A DNA stretch of 25,456 bases, taken from contig CAYUIZ010000035.1 in the NCBI GenBank assembly GCA_964444885.1, positions 1 through 25,456 of the forward strand, given 5' to 3'. A model generated the notes under the pieces. The model was given only the letters and a program-made list of their open reading frames with translations, had not been told where the DNA came from and made no database searches. This stretch comes from CAYRGQ01 sp964444885. GTDB taxonomy: Bacteria > Bacteroidota > Bacteroidia > Sphingobacteriales > Sphingobacteriaceae. Made by a program: the position numbers and the translations under genes. Below, piece after piece: positions 7,568-15,740 of this stretch (position 1 is its first letter; each line of letters begins with the position of its first letter).

Positions 7568-8698
7568 ATGGAACGACGAAACAGAAGGGAAAAACCGAGG
7601 AGAGCATGGAAAACATGGCACACGGTAGTGGCGGCCATAATCGTCCTGCTCATTGTTATTCGACTGCTTTTGCCGGGTATCGTGCTGCGCTATGCCAACA
7701 AGACCTTGGCGAATATAGACGGATACTACGGACAGGTGGCCGATATCGACATCGCCTTATACCGCGGCGCTTACCAGATTGACAAGCTATATTTAAACAA
7801 AGTCGACTCCGCCTCGGGCGAACAGACCGAGTTCTTCCGGGTTGACCACGTGGACCTATCCGTCGAATGGCGAGCCCTATTCCGGGGTGCGTTAGTCGGT
7901 GAATTGCTTTTTGAGGCCCCTACGCTCATCTTTACCCAAGAAAAGGCCGATGCCGAAGCCGTGGCGAAAGACACCAGTGATTTCCGGCAATTGCTTCAGG
8001 ATTTCATGCCCCTGCGCGTCAATCGCTTCGAAGTGGCGCGCGGCAGCATCCGCTACACCGACAGTACGGTAACACCATTGGTGGATATTGCGTTGGAAGA
8101 GGCACACATCGTAGCCGAAAATCTTAAAAACACGACCAACGACGGCGAAAAACTACCCTCCACCATCCGTGCCCATGCACGGGCATACGGGGGGTCGCTG
8201 ACGTTGCGTATGGATTTGGATGCAATGGCCGCACAGCCGACATTTGACCTGACTGCCGAGATCGAAGGTGCCAACCTGCCCGACTTGAACGACTTTTTCA
8301 TCGCTTACGGCAAGTTTGACGTGAGCCAAGGCACCTTTGGCCTGTATAGCGAATTTGCAGCCGACGAGGGCCGCTATAAAGGTTACGTGAAGCCGATCAT
8401 CAAAGACTTGGAAGTGGTGGGAACCGAAGACCGGGACGAAAGCTTCTTCCAGCGAGCGAAGGAGGCGATCATCGATCTGGCCGCCAAAATACTGGAAAAC
8501 CCCAAAGAAGAACAAGTGGCTACCCGCATTCCGATCGAGGGCGATTTCGGGGGAACGAACGTCTTTGTCTGGGAAGCGATCTGGCAAATTCTGCGCAATG
8601 CCTTTATCGAGGCGCTCATGCCCAGCATCGACTATGCCATTGACATCCGGTCGCCACAAGACGTCGAAGGCCGAACGGGCATATTCCAACCCGAATAG
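7568..8698 (+). CDS. DUF748/AsmA-like membrane-anchored protein
   Basis: This 376-residue protein has a basic N-terminus (RRNRREKPRR), one membrane helix at about residues 18-40, and a long extracytoplasmic beta-rich region. The repeated phrases VRNxEVARGSIRYTD, VDIALEEAHIVAENL and ALFRGALVGELLFEAPTL are typical of DUF748 proteins, which resemble the AsmA/TamB bridge-like envelope proteins. A role in envelope lipid transport or outer-membrane upkeep is inferred from that resemblance only. It follows the FAD-Rieske gene by 31 nt and converges on the YihY-type gene with a 27-nt gap. It is shorter than many DUF748 proteins of Proteobacteria, but the domain seems whole. Confidence 0.8.
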   Translation: MERRNRREKPRRAWKTWHTVVAAIIVLLIVIRLLLPGIVLRYANKTLANIDGYYGQVADIDIALYRGAYQIDKLYLNKVDSASGEQTEFFRVDHVDLSVEWRALFRGALVGELLFEAPTLIFTQEKADAEAVAKDTSDFRQLLQDFMPLRVNRFEVARGSIRYTDSTVTPLVDIALEEAHIVAENLKNTTNDGEKLPSTIRAHARAYGGSLTLRMDLDAMAAQPTFDLTAEIEGANLPDLNDFFIAYGKFDVSQGTFGLYSEFAADEGRYKGYVKPIIKDLEVVGTEDRDESFFQRAKEAIIDLAAKILENPKEEQVATRIPIEGDFGGTNVFVWEAIWQILRNAFIEALMPSIDYAIDIRSPQDVEGRTGIFQPE

Positions 8699-8725
8699 GA
8701 CGCGCGAGCCGATGCGTATGCGGTT

Positions 8726-9667
8726 CTATTTGCGGTCTGCAGGTGGTATTTCGTCCGTTTCCACTTCCAATTCGCGCTCTTCGACATGCACGGCGAATTC
8801 GGCCGGCGCTATCCGCGTACCGCGGTATTCGGCATAAGCGCGGGTGAAGGACGCCCCGATATATAAGATCGCGGCCGTATAGTAAATCCAAACCAGCAGA
8901 ACAATGAGGGAACCAGCCGCGCCATACGCAGAGCCCTGCCCGGTAGTTTGTATGTAAAACCCAATCAGAAAGCGGCCGAGCATAAACAACGCGGCGGTAA
9001 AGAAAGCTCCCGCACGCACGTCTTTCCAGCGAATCCGCACGTCGGGCAGAAACTTGAAAATAACGCCAAACAGCAGGCTAATGACGGCAAAGTTAATCAA
9101 GGCTTCCAAGGCCATGGAAATATAAACCGCCAAATCCGAAAGCAAGCGATTGATGTAGTCCGTAAAAAGCATTAGCAGGCCATTGACGATCAGGGAGACG
9201 ATGAGTAAGAAGCCTAAGGATAGGATAAGCGACGAGGACAGCAGGCGGTCTTTGACCAGCTTGAGCCAGCCGCGCTTCGGCTTGGGTTTGATTTCCCAGA
9301 TTTTATTAATCGAGTGCTGCATGTCAGCAAAAACCGTCGTAGCGCCGAGCAGCAAGGTCCCAATGCCGATGCTCAAGGCCAGGGTGTTGTCACCTTCGAG
9401 TTGCACATTTTTGAGCATCTCTTGGATTTGCAGGGCTACGTTATTGCCCACCAGGCCGTTTATTTCATCAAAAACCTTACCCTCGGCGGCATCCTGCCCA
9501 AAGAATAGGGCCGCTGTAGAAATGGTAAGCACCAGCAGTGGTGCCAGGGAGAAAATCGTGTAGTAGGCCAGGGACGCGCTGAATTTGAGCCCTCGGACAT
9601 CCATGAATATCGTGAACGTTTGCTTGAGTAGCTTAAACCAACGGGAAAACCATGCTTTCAGTTTCAT
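8726..9667 (-). CDS. YihY/BrkB-family inner membrane protein
   Basis: This 313-residue protein has the YihY/virulence-factor BrkB pattern (family once misnamed ribonuclease BN). The diagnostic GLKFSASLAYYTIFSLAPLL near the N-terminus and KFLPDVRIRWKDVRAGAFFTA late in the protein are both present, with about six hydrophobic segments. The extended Glu/Asp-rich C-terminus (AEYRGTRI onward) should be cytoplasmic. ATG 9667 gives the family-like start MKLKAWFSRWFKLL; the 38 extra residues from 9781 are Ser/Arg-rich and unlikely to be translated. The biochemical function is unknown. A small two-helix membrane protein is encoded 34 nt upstream on the same strand, so the two probably form an operon. 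Confidence 0.88.
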   Translation of the reverse strand: MKLKAWFSRWFKLLKQTFTIFMDVRGLKFSASLAYYTIFSLAPLLVLTISTAALFFGQDAAEGKVFDEINGLVGNNVALQIQEMLKNVQLEGDNTLALSIGIGTLLLGATTVFADMQHSINKIWEIKPKPKRGWLKLVKDRLLSSSLILSLGFLLIVSLIVNGLLMLFTDYINRLLSDLAVYISMALEALINFAVISLLFGVIFKFLPDVRIRWKDVRAGAFFTAALFMLGRFLIGFYIQTTGQGSAYGAAGSLIVLLVWIYYTAAILYIGASFTRAYAEYRGTRIAPAEFAVHVEERELEVETDEIPPADRK

Positions 9668-9701
9668 ACGTGTAACGGGTGTTTGTTTCGAAAAAAGACG
9701 G

Positions 9702-9896
9702 CTAATATTCGCTGAAAAAGATGCCAAATATGATGAGCGCGGCGATGACGAACGCCGCACCGGCAATGATGAGTACCGCACCGACGGGCTCGTGAAGATA
9801 ATACCACGCGATCCGGCTCAGCGCCCCGCCCACAAATATACAGGCCAGGGAAATCCATAATTTGGTAGACGTCCAACGTTTCCTACGATTTGCCAT
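9702..9896 (-). CDS. Small two-helix membrane protein
   Basis: This 64-residue protein has a basic N-terminus (MANRRKRW) and two hydrophobic segments, at about residues 13-32 and 38-60, joined by a short polar turn with HEP. The family is not recognised. ATG 9896 is preferred to an in-frame ATG at 9914, since the stretch MGVHLL adds nothing. It precedes the YihY-type gene by 34 nt on the same strand and diverges from the baeRF gene. Placement suggests a role beside the YihY protein in the inner membrane. Confidence 0.65.
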   Translation of the reverse strand: MANRRKRWTSTKLWISLACIFVGGALSRIAWYYLHEPVGAVLIIAGAAFVIAALIIFGIFFSEY

Positions 9897-10069
9897 CAGT
9901 AAGTGAACACCCAATTGCCGGCTTTGGTTGGTGATTTATGCAAAGTCCCGTGCACCCGATGTGGATCGCTGGGGCAAATACCGACGGAATCCAACAATTG
10001 GCCGCACAGACTGTTTGTTATAATGACAGCTGGCGCGCCCAGCAAATCGATGATTAAAAGCAATAGACT

Positions 10070-11224
10070 ATGGCAACCGTAACATCAAAGGATTTAGATG
10101 AATTAGTGGGGAAACTAACACCTCCGGTCTTTTCAGTGTATGCGCCTACCCACCGCACACACCCCGACAACGCCGTAGACCCGCGCGTCTTCGGGCAGCT
10201 GGTTGGCGAATTTGCATCCGTACGCGAACAATACGCAAAGGATAAAGACATACAGCGGATTTTTGAGCGCTTTGCCGCGTTGGAGTCCGACTATGAATTC
10301 TGGAAACATACCCGGGAGGGGCTAGCCGTGTTCGCGACGCGGGATACGTTTGATGTATACCGATTGCGGCGCCGCGTGCAGCCGCTGGCGATTGTGGCCG
10401 ACAGTGCGCATACCAAGCCCTTGCTCAAATACCTGCAGACCCAAGGCCGCTACCACCTCCTCGTCCTGTCGACCAATACCGCACAGTTGTATGAAGGGGA
10501 CCGCTACCAATTGGACGAAGTGGACATCTCGGGGGAAGACGTGCCCGAATCGATGATCGACGCCCTGGACCACGAGCAACGCGACCTGCATGCGACGCTC
10601 GCGGCCTATCGCACCGCGACGGGAGACGCTTGGGGGACCAGCCAAAACCAAGGATTACGTAAAACGGATATCGACAACGACATCGAACAGTTCTTCCGGG
10701 CGGTCGACCGCGCCGTCATGGCGACGTATTCGGTTCCTTCCGGCCTACCGCTAATCTTGGCCGCACTACCCGAGCACCATAGCCTGTTTCGACGCGTGAG
10801 CCGCAACCCCCAATTGCTGGATACGGGCGTACAAGGCAACGCCGCGGCAATGGATGACAGCACCCGAAGGCAGGAGGCCTGGCAGGTATTCGAGCCGCAT
10901 TATTCCGCCCAACTGGAGGCACGCGTCGCCCAGTTTGGCCACGCCGCCAGCCAGAAATTGGGCACCGACCAGATCAAGCAGATTGCCAAGGATGCGTATG
11001 ACGGCAAGGTCGGCACGCTCTTGATCGAAGAGGACCGGGTCATTCCGGGCCGAATCCTCGATCGTGATAACGTGGTTTTTGACCGCGATGGTTCGGAAAA
11101 GATCATCGACGACGTGCTCGACGACCTCGCGGAGCTGGTCATGCGGCAGGGCGGGGACGTATGGGTCATGCCTGCCGACCGCATGCCTTCCGAAACCGGG
11201 GCCGCCGCCATCAACCGCTTTTGA
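10070..11224 (+). CDS. baeRF-like protein (bacterial relative of archaeo-eukaryotic release factor eRF1)
   Basis: This 384-residue protein resembles the baeRF family, bacterial homologues of the eRF1/Pelota fold predicted to act on ribosomes. Features are the opening PPVFSVYAPTHRTHPD, the central LVLSTNTAQLYEGDRYQL strand, and the C-terminal DAYDGKVGTLLIEEDRVIPGRI followed by DDLAELVMRQGGDVWVMP, the latter typical of the eRF1 domain-3 (L7Ae/RNase-E-like) region. No GGQ tripeptide is present, so peptide-release chemistry of the classical kind is not indicated. A possible sigma-70-like TATAAT box lies about 50 nt upstream but is weak evidence. It is divergent from the small membrane protein gene and is followed by a DUF2383 gene 121 nt later. 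The exact baeRF subfamily (perhaps family 3) is uncertain. Confidence 0.75.
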   Translation: MATVTSKDLDELVGKLTPPVFSVYAPTHRTHPDNAVDPRVFGQLVGEFASVREQYAKDKDIQRIFERFAALESDYEFWKHTREGLAVFATRDTFDVYRLRRRVQPLAIVADSAHTKPLLKYLQTQGRYHLLVLSTNTAQLYEGDRYQLDEVDISGEDVPESMIDALDHEQRDLHATLAAYRTATGDAWGTSQNQGLRKTDIDNDIEQFFRAVDRAVMATYSVPSGLPLILAALPEHHSLFRRVSRNPQLLDTGVQGNAAAMDDSTRRQEAWQVFEPHYSAQLEARVAQFGHAASQKLGTDQIKQIAKDAYDGKVGTLLIEEDRVIPGRILDRDNVVFDRDGSEKIIDDVLDDLAELVMRQGGDVWVMPADRMPSETGAAAINRF

Positions 11225-11345
11225 ATATCGCGTCCGATCGGAAAAAAATCCAAACGAATGATTGCCGTTACGTGTCCTACCCGTACGGTTCCCTGTTCGG
11301 AATCGCAAGCGTAAATTGGAATATTCACTTAAAAACGTAGTGATC

Positions 11346-11804
11346 ATGGACGACAACAAAAAGACAACTGAAGTGCTGAATGACTTGATTAAAATCAACA
11401 ACGACCGCATCGCCGGTTACGAAAAAGCCATAGCGGAGTTACCCGCCTCGGACGTGGACCTCAAAGCACTGTTCAGCGGCTTTATCGAGCAAAGCCAGCT
11501 ATTGAAGGACGAACTGCAGCAGCACATTACCGATTGGGACAAGCGCGCCGAAGAAGAGACGACAGCATCCGGCAAAATATATCGCGCCTGGATGGATGTA
11601 AAACAAGCGTTTGCATCCAACGACCGCCAAGCAGTGCTCGATAGCTGCGAATACGGCGAGGACGCTGCCCAGAAAGCGTATAAGGATGCCAGCGAGGAAG
11701 AAGGCGTGTCCGCGCCGGCAAAAGCGCTGATCATCAATCAGAAAACCCACTTGCTGACCTCCCACGATCACGTCAAGCAATTGCGTGACCAAGAGAGAGT
11801 CTAG
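11346..11804 (+). CDS. PA2169/DUF2383 four-helix-bundle protein
   Basis: This 152-residue protein is a four-helix bundle of the PA2169 (DUF2383) family, ferritin-like in shape and usually linked to stress. Helices are evident in TTEVLNDLIKINNDRIAGYEKA, the DLKALFSGFIEQSQLLKDEL stretch, the KIYRAWMDVKQAF segment and the last LIINQKTHLLTSHDHVKQL helix. No full iron-binding site can be assigned, though the ISH-like Glu/His positions near the ends are suggestive. ATG 11346 gives the family-like start MDDNKKTTEVL; an in-frame upstream ATG at 11262 adds 28 Arg-rich residues and is rejected. A terminator-like hairpin lies 25 nt after the stop. Confidence 0.85.
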   Translation: MDDNKKTTEVLNDLIKINNDRIAGYEKAIAELPASDVDLKALFSGFIEQSQLLKDELQQHITDWDKRAEEETTASGKIYRAWMDVKQAFASNDRQAVLDSCEYGEDAAQKAYKDASEEEGVSAPAKALIINQKTHLLTSHDHVKQLRDQERV

Positions 11805-11829
11805 TCAGATACGCACAATTGCTTTCACC

Positions 11830-11878
11830 ACCAGCCCCTGCTCCGCATTCCTTGCCGTAGCGTGGGCTGGTCTTTTTT
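11830..11878 (+). terminator. Intrinsic terminator after the DUF2383 gene
   Basis: ACCAGCCC (11830-11837) pairs perfectly with GGGCTGGT (11864-11871) across a 26-nt loop, followed by CTTTTTT. Stem, position 26 nt after the stop at 11804 and the T-run all fit a rho-independent terminator. It also argues against the GTG at 11862 as the start of the next gene, since that codon lies inside the stem. Confidence 0.7.
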
Positions 11879-11900
11879 AGCACCACATTACCTGTTGCAG

Positions 11901-12668
11901 ATGGATATCGATGCTTTCTTGGACCGCATAGGGAACTGGCTCCTCCACCAGGCGCCACGGGTATTGCTCGGGTTTCTGATCCTAATTGTCGGAATGTGGC
12001 TGGTTCAACTCGTAGGCCGCTGGATCCGACGTAAGATCGACCAAAAAGACTGGGATCCCACGTTGGAGATGTTCTTGTCGAACCTCATCATCATGGGGCT
12101 TCGTGTATTGCTCGTCCTGTTGGTCATCCAAGTAATGGGTCTGCAGATGACGCTGTTTGCCGCGTTGGTCGGCTCGTTCGGCGTAGCAGCCGGCCTGGCG
12201 CTTTCGGGGACGTTGCAGAATTTTGCCAGTGGCGTGCTCATCCTGATGCTCAAGCCATTTCGCGTCGGCGATCAAGTGGCGGCACAGGGGCAGGAGGGAG
12301 AGGTGACTTCCATACAGCTGTTCTATACCGTGATCCGGACGGCCGATTACCGTACTGTGGTCGTACCCAACAGCAAGCTATCCAACGAGGTCATTATCAA
12401 CATGAGCCAGTCGGGCCGGCGGCGGCTCGACGTGGAACTGAAAGTAAGTTACGACGTAGATTTTGAGCAAGCCAAGCAAGCACTCACGCGCTCGCTGCGC
12501 GAGGCCTCCGAATTTATGGTCAGCACGGATTACCTGGTCGGGATAAGTGTATTCGAACCGGACGGCTACCGCATTGAGGTGTCGGTATGGGTTGACGAGC
12601 AAGCCTATCCTGAAATCCGGTTTGCTTTGCAGGCCAAGCTCATCCACGTGGTGAAATCCTTGCGCTAA
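11901..12668 (+). CDS. MscS-family small mechanosensitive channel
   Basis: This 255-residue protein is a core-size MscS channel, which opens under membrane tension and releases solutes in hypo-osmotic shock. Two N-terminal membrane segments (about residues 18-38 and 58-80) are followed by the pore helix region ALVGSFGVAAGLALSGTLQNF and the PFRVGDQV entry into the beta domain. The VVVPNSKLSN strand marks the MscS middle domain, and the C-terminal alpha/beta domain (YDVDFEQAKQ, FEPDGYRIEVSVWV) is complete. ATG 11901 is chosen; the GTG at 11862 lies in the terminator stem of the preceding gene. DUF2141 follows on the same strand after 68 nt. Confidence 0.92.
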   Translation: MDIDAFLDRIGNWLLHQAPRVLLGFLILIVGMWLVQLVGRWIRRKIDQKDWDPTLEMFLSNLIIMGLRVLLVLLVIQVMGLQMTLFAALVGSFGVAAGLALSGTLQNFASGVLILMLKPFRVGDQVAAQGQEGEVTSIQLFYTVIRTADYRTVVVPNSKLSNEVIINMSQSGRRRLDVELKVSYDVDFEQAKQALTRSLREASEFMVSTDYLVGISVFEPDGYRIEVSVWVDEQAYPEIRFALQAKLIHVVKSLR

Positions 12669-12736
12669 AGCCCTTTAACGCAAACGATTCGTGCGGATGG
12701 CCTGTTCTCTAACCAAACAACAAAACACAAAAGACT

Positions 12737-13183
12737 ATGCAAGTTTCTATCCGTACACTACTCAGCGTCCTACTCGTCATCGTTGCCGCCTGGACCGCCA
12801 GCGCACAGGAAAACGAAAACCTTACCGTGATTATTACCGGGATACGCGGACCGGAAGGGCAGATTGCCATCATGGCTTTTGATAGTCAGCAGAGCCTGGA
12901 CGAGGAGAAGCCCATCGCCCGTTTTAAATTCCCCAAGGATAGCCTAGAAGGTGATTCGCTTACCGTTCGCCTGGCCTTAGCGCCGGGCACCTATGGGCTG
13001 GTACTCCTCGATGACGAGAACAGCAATGAAAAAATGGATAGAAACCTCCTAAAAATACCGAAAGAAGGCTTTGTGTTTTCGGGTTTCGAATTTACGAAGC
13101 CGAAAAAACCCGCTTTTGAAGATTTCAAAATGGAAATCGGCGACACGCCGCAGGTGATTACCATGAAGTTGCAATACCTATAA
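12737..13183 (+). CDS. Secreted DUF2141 protein
   Basis: This 148-residue protein has a signal peptide of about 24 residues (hydrophobic LLSVLLVIVAAW then TASAQE) with a likely cleavage after Ala-Ser-Ala or near Gln24. The mature part starts with the beta strand NLTVIITGIRGPEGQIAIMAF and carries the family-typical PGTYGLVLLDDENSNEKMD stretch, which resembles the DUF2141 consensus (AVAVxHDxNxNGxxD). It should sit in the periplasm or on the outer surface. The function of DUF2141 is unknown; it is common in Bacteroidota. The start ATG at 12737 follows the MscS gene by 68 nt with no strong promoter box, so shared transcription is possible. Confidence 0.87.
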   Translation: MQVSIRTLLSVLLVIVAAWTASAQENENLTVIITGIRGPEGQIAIMAFDSQQSLDEEKPIARFKFPKDSLEGDSLTVRLALAPGTYGLVLLDDENSNEKMDRNLLKIPKEGFVFSGFEFTKPKKPAFEDFKMEIGDTPQVITMKLQYL

Positions 13184-13208
13184 GTCTAGCCGTGCATAAA
13201 CGGATGGA

Positions 13209-13237
13209 GGGCGGCAGCCGTAGTGCGACAACCGCCC
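13209..13237. terminator. G+C-rich hairpin between convergent genes
   Basis: GGGCGG (13209-13214) pairs with CCGCCC (13232-13237) over a 17-nt loop in the gap between the convergent DUF2141 and PNPOx-like genes. A T-run is absent, so it is a weak candidate for a shared terminator. Confidence 0.25.
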
Positions 13238-13255
13238 GCCAGCCTGTACCAGCAC

Positions 13256-13762
13256 CTATAATTCTATATCGCCGTGGCGGCCCTCGTCATGCTTGACACC
13301 CGTTAGCGCGCTGAAAATTGCCTTGGCATAGGCCACCATCTTGTTGCTCTTGGTGTCCCAGTAATGTGCATCCGTGGGACGAACGCGGATAAGAATCACG
13401 TTGGGATCTTCTTTTCCTCCCGGAAACCAGCCTTCGACAAATGTACTCCAATACGCGTCGATACGCGCCCGATCGTATATCGCCTCCGCTGTGCCATAGA
13501 CCGAAACGTATTTGGCGTCGGACGGAGCAGCATAGAGCAGTTGCACGGTTGGATCGGACAGTATGGTTTGGTAGGTGGAGGTCTCCTTGCTGGCAATAAA
13601 CCAGATGCTACCGTCGGGATCCACGGCTTGCGTGGTCATGGGCGTAGCGTCAAAAGGCCGAAAGGCCAAATTGCTGCACAAAAAGCAAAACTTGATATCT
13701 TCCACCAAGTTTTTCAATTTTTCGCGTGCTTCTGTTTCGTGGTGAATGTTTTCTGTACTCAT
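13256..13762 (-). CDS. Pyridoxamine 5'-phosphate oxidase-like stress protein
   Basis: This 168-residue protein matches the PNPOx-like split-barrel flavin-binding group usually named general stress protein 26. Visible features are the FCFLCSNLAFRPFDATPMTTQAVDPDG strand pair, GSIWFIASKETSTYQTI, and the QLLYAAPSDAKYVSVYGTAEAI stretch, which is the usual dimer and flavin contact region. The C-terminal half carries the family's WFPGGKEDPNVILIRVRPTDAHYWD section. ATG 13762 gives the family-like start MSTENIHHETEAREKL; the upstream in-frame ATG at 13861 adds 33 poorly conserved residues. It is in the same direction as the ADH cluster, 113 nt after the small TM protein, but may have its own promoter. 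Confidence 0.87.
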   Translation of the reverse strand: MSTENIHHETEAREKLKNLVEDIKFCFLCSNLAFRPFDATPMTTQAVDPDGSIWFIASKETSTYQTILSDPTVQLLYAAPSDAKYVSVYGTAEAIYDRARIDAYWSTFVEGWFPGGKEDPNVILIRVRPTDAHYWDTKSNKMVAYAKAIFSALTGVKHDEGRHGDIEL

Positions 13763-13875
13763 CGTCGTAATAGTTTGGTATGTATGTGGTAAATAGAACA
13801 AGCGACAGCCCGATTGGTTCAGGCTATCCGTAATGAGGGGTATTGCCGAGGTGTTTGGCACTTATGCAGTCCGTA

Positions 13876-14361
13876 CTACCGACGGCGTTTCCATGCCCGA
13901 TAAACCCACCAGGCACCCGCAAGGAAGCCGATGACCGCAATTCGTCTACGCACGTGTGGCGGATCTAGGCGCCACGCGGTTAGGCTGCCGCGCTCCCTTA
14001 AAATGTTGGGGAAAGAGCCAGCTTTGATGTCGTCGATAATGCCTTCCCATACGTTGATGCGGTCGGCCAACAACAAGGGGATCCAGTGGCTGAATTCGTT
14101 TTCGCTGTAGCGGTACGCGAATCGCCGCACCCGTCCGCTCAGCCCCTCCGGCGGAACGGCTTCGCCCACCACTGCCGAAAGCAAGGGGCGTTCCACGGAC
14201 TTCAAAACTTCGACGCGCGGCTTTTGGATGGGCGGGCGGTCCCAGCTACCCCGATGTGACGTTTCCTGACGTGCCTTCATGGGATAGGTGGGGTCATTCT
14301 TGACGTCGGCGTCGATTCCCCATCCTTTGATGTCCTCGGGATTTCCATTTCGTGTTTCCAT
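13876..14361 (-). CDS. Hypothetical protein with C-terminal membrane helix, paired with the alcohol dehydrogenase
   Basis: This 161-residue protein has a charged, Pro-rich N-terminus, a helical middle (YRYSENEFSHWIPLLLADRI) and a single C-terminal hydrophobic segment at about 139-155 with a basic tail (YRAWKRRR), so it is probably tail-anchored. The family is not named here. ATG 14361 is chosen since it follows the dehydrogenase stop by 11 nt, whereas the in-frame ATG at 14415 would overlap the dehydrogenase. The tight spacing and orientation make the two genes one operon. A role as a membrane tether or helper for the dehydrogenase is inference only. Confidence 0.7.
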   Translation of the reverse strand: METRNGNPEDIKGWGIDADVKNDPTYPMKARQETSHRGSWDRPPIQKPRVEVLKSVERPLLSAVVGEAVPPEGLSGRVRRFAYRYSENEFSHWIPLLLADRINVWEGIIDDIKAGSFPNILRERGSLTAWRLDPPHVRRRIAVIGFLAGAWWVYRAWKRRR

Positions 14362-14372
14362 TCTGTCATTCG

Positions 14373-15527
14373 TTAATTCGCGCCGTGGCTGGGAATCAGC
14401 ACGGGTTTGATGCATTCGTCGAGCTTAGACGAAAATATACGGTATGCGTCAGCGATTTCTTCCAACGGGAAGCGATGCGTAATGATATCCTTTGGGCTGA
14501 TGATTCCATCTTGTACGTGTTTAATCAGGCGGGGAAGCAGTCGCGGTACCGACGTCTGATTAGCCCGTATCGTGATCCCTTTGTTAACGACGTTACCGAT
14601 CGGCACCAAATTACCCGTCGGTCCGTAAACCCCCACAATGGACACCACGCCGCCCTTTTTGACGCCATTTATGGCCCACTGCAGCGCGGTGGCCGCCCCG
14701 GCTTGCAACATCAGACGTTTTCCGGTGAGGGTATGATAGGCATCGCCGACTGCTTCAGCGCCCACCGCATCAATGCACACGTCGGCCCCGAGCCATTCGG
14801 TGATTTGCTTGATGAATAAAACGGGATCCGGGATGGATTTGAAATTGTATGCTTCGCAAGGCGCATACCGCCGCACGAAATCCAACCGGTATTCGACGTG
14901 GTCGAACACAATCACTCGGCCAGCGCCAAAGAGCCAGGCGCACTTGGCTGCCATGATTCCCACCGGACCTGCGCCAAATACGATGACGGTATCACCCTTG
15001 CGGATGCCGCCCATCTCGGCGGCTTGGTAGCCGGTGGGCAGCACATCGGTCAGAAGCAAAGCATCGTCCAAATCCATACCTTCCGGTATAATTGTGGGGC
15101 CGACATTCGCATAAGGCACGCGCACGTACTCCGCCTGCCCGCCGTGATAGCCGCCCGCCACATGGGCGTAGCCATAAAAACCGCTGACCGCAGTAGCCAT
15201 GGGGTTCGACTCATGGCAGTTGCCATAAAGCCCTTGCTGGCAGAATGCACACCGCCCGCAAGCGATATTAAAAGGCACCAAAACGCGATCACCCGTTTTG
15301 AGCTTGTCTACAGCCGAGCCTACATCTTCGACAACGCCGATAAACTCGTGCCCGAATGTCGTCCCCACGCGCGTATCCGGCACCATGCCGTGGTACAAAT
15401 GCAAATCCGACCCGCAAATACAGGAGCGGAGCACACGTACAATGGCGTCTTCCGGGTGTCTGATTTCGGGCAAAGGCTTGTCCGCGATTCGTACGCGGCG
15501 CGGTCCGCGGTAGTCCATGGCTTTCAT
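14373..15527 (-). CDS. Zinc-dependent alcohol dehydrogenase (glutathione-dependent formaldehyde dehydrogenase-like)
   Basis: This 384-residue protein is a medium-chain zinc alcohol dehydrogenase. Catalytic zinc ligands Cys38 and His60-Glu61 (GHEF), and structural zinc cysteines 90, 93, 96 and 104, are present. The dinucleotide motif GAGPVG lies at 185-190, after the LLTDVLPTG segment. The arrangement and length resemble the glutathione-dependent formaldehyde dehydrogenase group and the related formaldehyde-dismutase-like proteins, so an aldehyde or alcohol oxidised with NAD is likely. The actual substrate is not known. The neighbours are a small acidic protein gene 48 nt upstream and a tail-anchored hypothetical 11 nt downstream, all leftward. 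Confidence 0.9.
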   Translation of the reverse strand: MKAMDYRGPRRVRIADKPLPEIRHPEDAIVRVLRSCICGSDLHLYHGMVPDTRVGTTFGHEFIGVVEDVGSAVDKLKTGDRVLVPFNIACGRCAFCQQGLYGNCHESNPMATAVSGFYGYAHVAGGYHGGQAEYVRVPYANVGPTIIPEGMDLDDALLLTDVLPTGYQAAEMGGIRKGDTVIVFGAGPVGIMAAKCAWLFGAGRVIVFDHVEYRLDFVRRYAPCEAYNFKSIPDPVLFIKQITEWLGADVCIDAVGAEAVGDAYHTLTGKRLMLQAGAATALQWAINGVKKGGVVSIVGVYGPTGNLVPIGNVVNKGITIRANQTSVPRLLPRLIKHVQDGIISPKDIITHRFPLEEIADAYRIFSSKLDECIKPVLIPSHGAN

Positions 15528-15575
15528 AGGTGCTTCATTTTACGTGCGGTCTTCCTCGCCCTCCGTGGCGATTGC

Positions 15576-15740
15576 CTATTCGTCTTCGGATTCCACGTAT
15601 CCGGGCGGGTCGCTAGCGGGGAAGCTTTCTTTCAGTTGCTCGTCGAGTTTCCGGTCCAGCTTCTCTTTCTCTTCTTGCTGGTGTTGTTCGTTTTCCGTTG
15701 CCTCCTTAGGCGGCTTCTGGTTTGGATCCGTATTGTTCAT
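15576..15740 (-). CDS. Small acidic protein with SFPASDPP motif
   Basis: This 54-residue protein is Glu/Lys/Gln-rich and hydrophilic, with a C-terminal LKESFPASDPPGY motif. That SFPASDPP motif recurs at the end of many short bacterial proteins of unknown function. A helical middle (EEKEKLDRKLDEQLKE) is predicted from composition. ATG 15740 is chosen over an in-frame ATG at 15803, as the extra 21 residues lack the composition of the rest. It is upstream of the dehydrogenase by 48 nt and may be co-transcribed with it. Confidence 0.72.
   Translation of the reverse strand: MNNTDPNQKPPKEATENEQHQQEEKEKLDRKLDEQLKESFPASDPPGYVESEDE

Noticed and set aside
9972..10069. A sigma-70-like TATAAT promoter before the baeRF gene
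   Set aside because: TATAAT occurs near 10017, but spacing to a TTG-like box is off and this phylum uses TAnnTTTG, so it is not listed as a promoter.
10766..11410. A 214-residue minus-strand frame across the baeRF gene
   Set aside because: It is antisense to the baeRF coding frame and overlaps the DUF2383 start region without any recognisable motif.
11862..11900. GTG start for the MscS channel
   Set aside because: The codon lies in the stem of the terminator for the preceding gene, so ATG 11901 is more likely.
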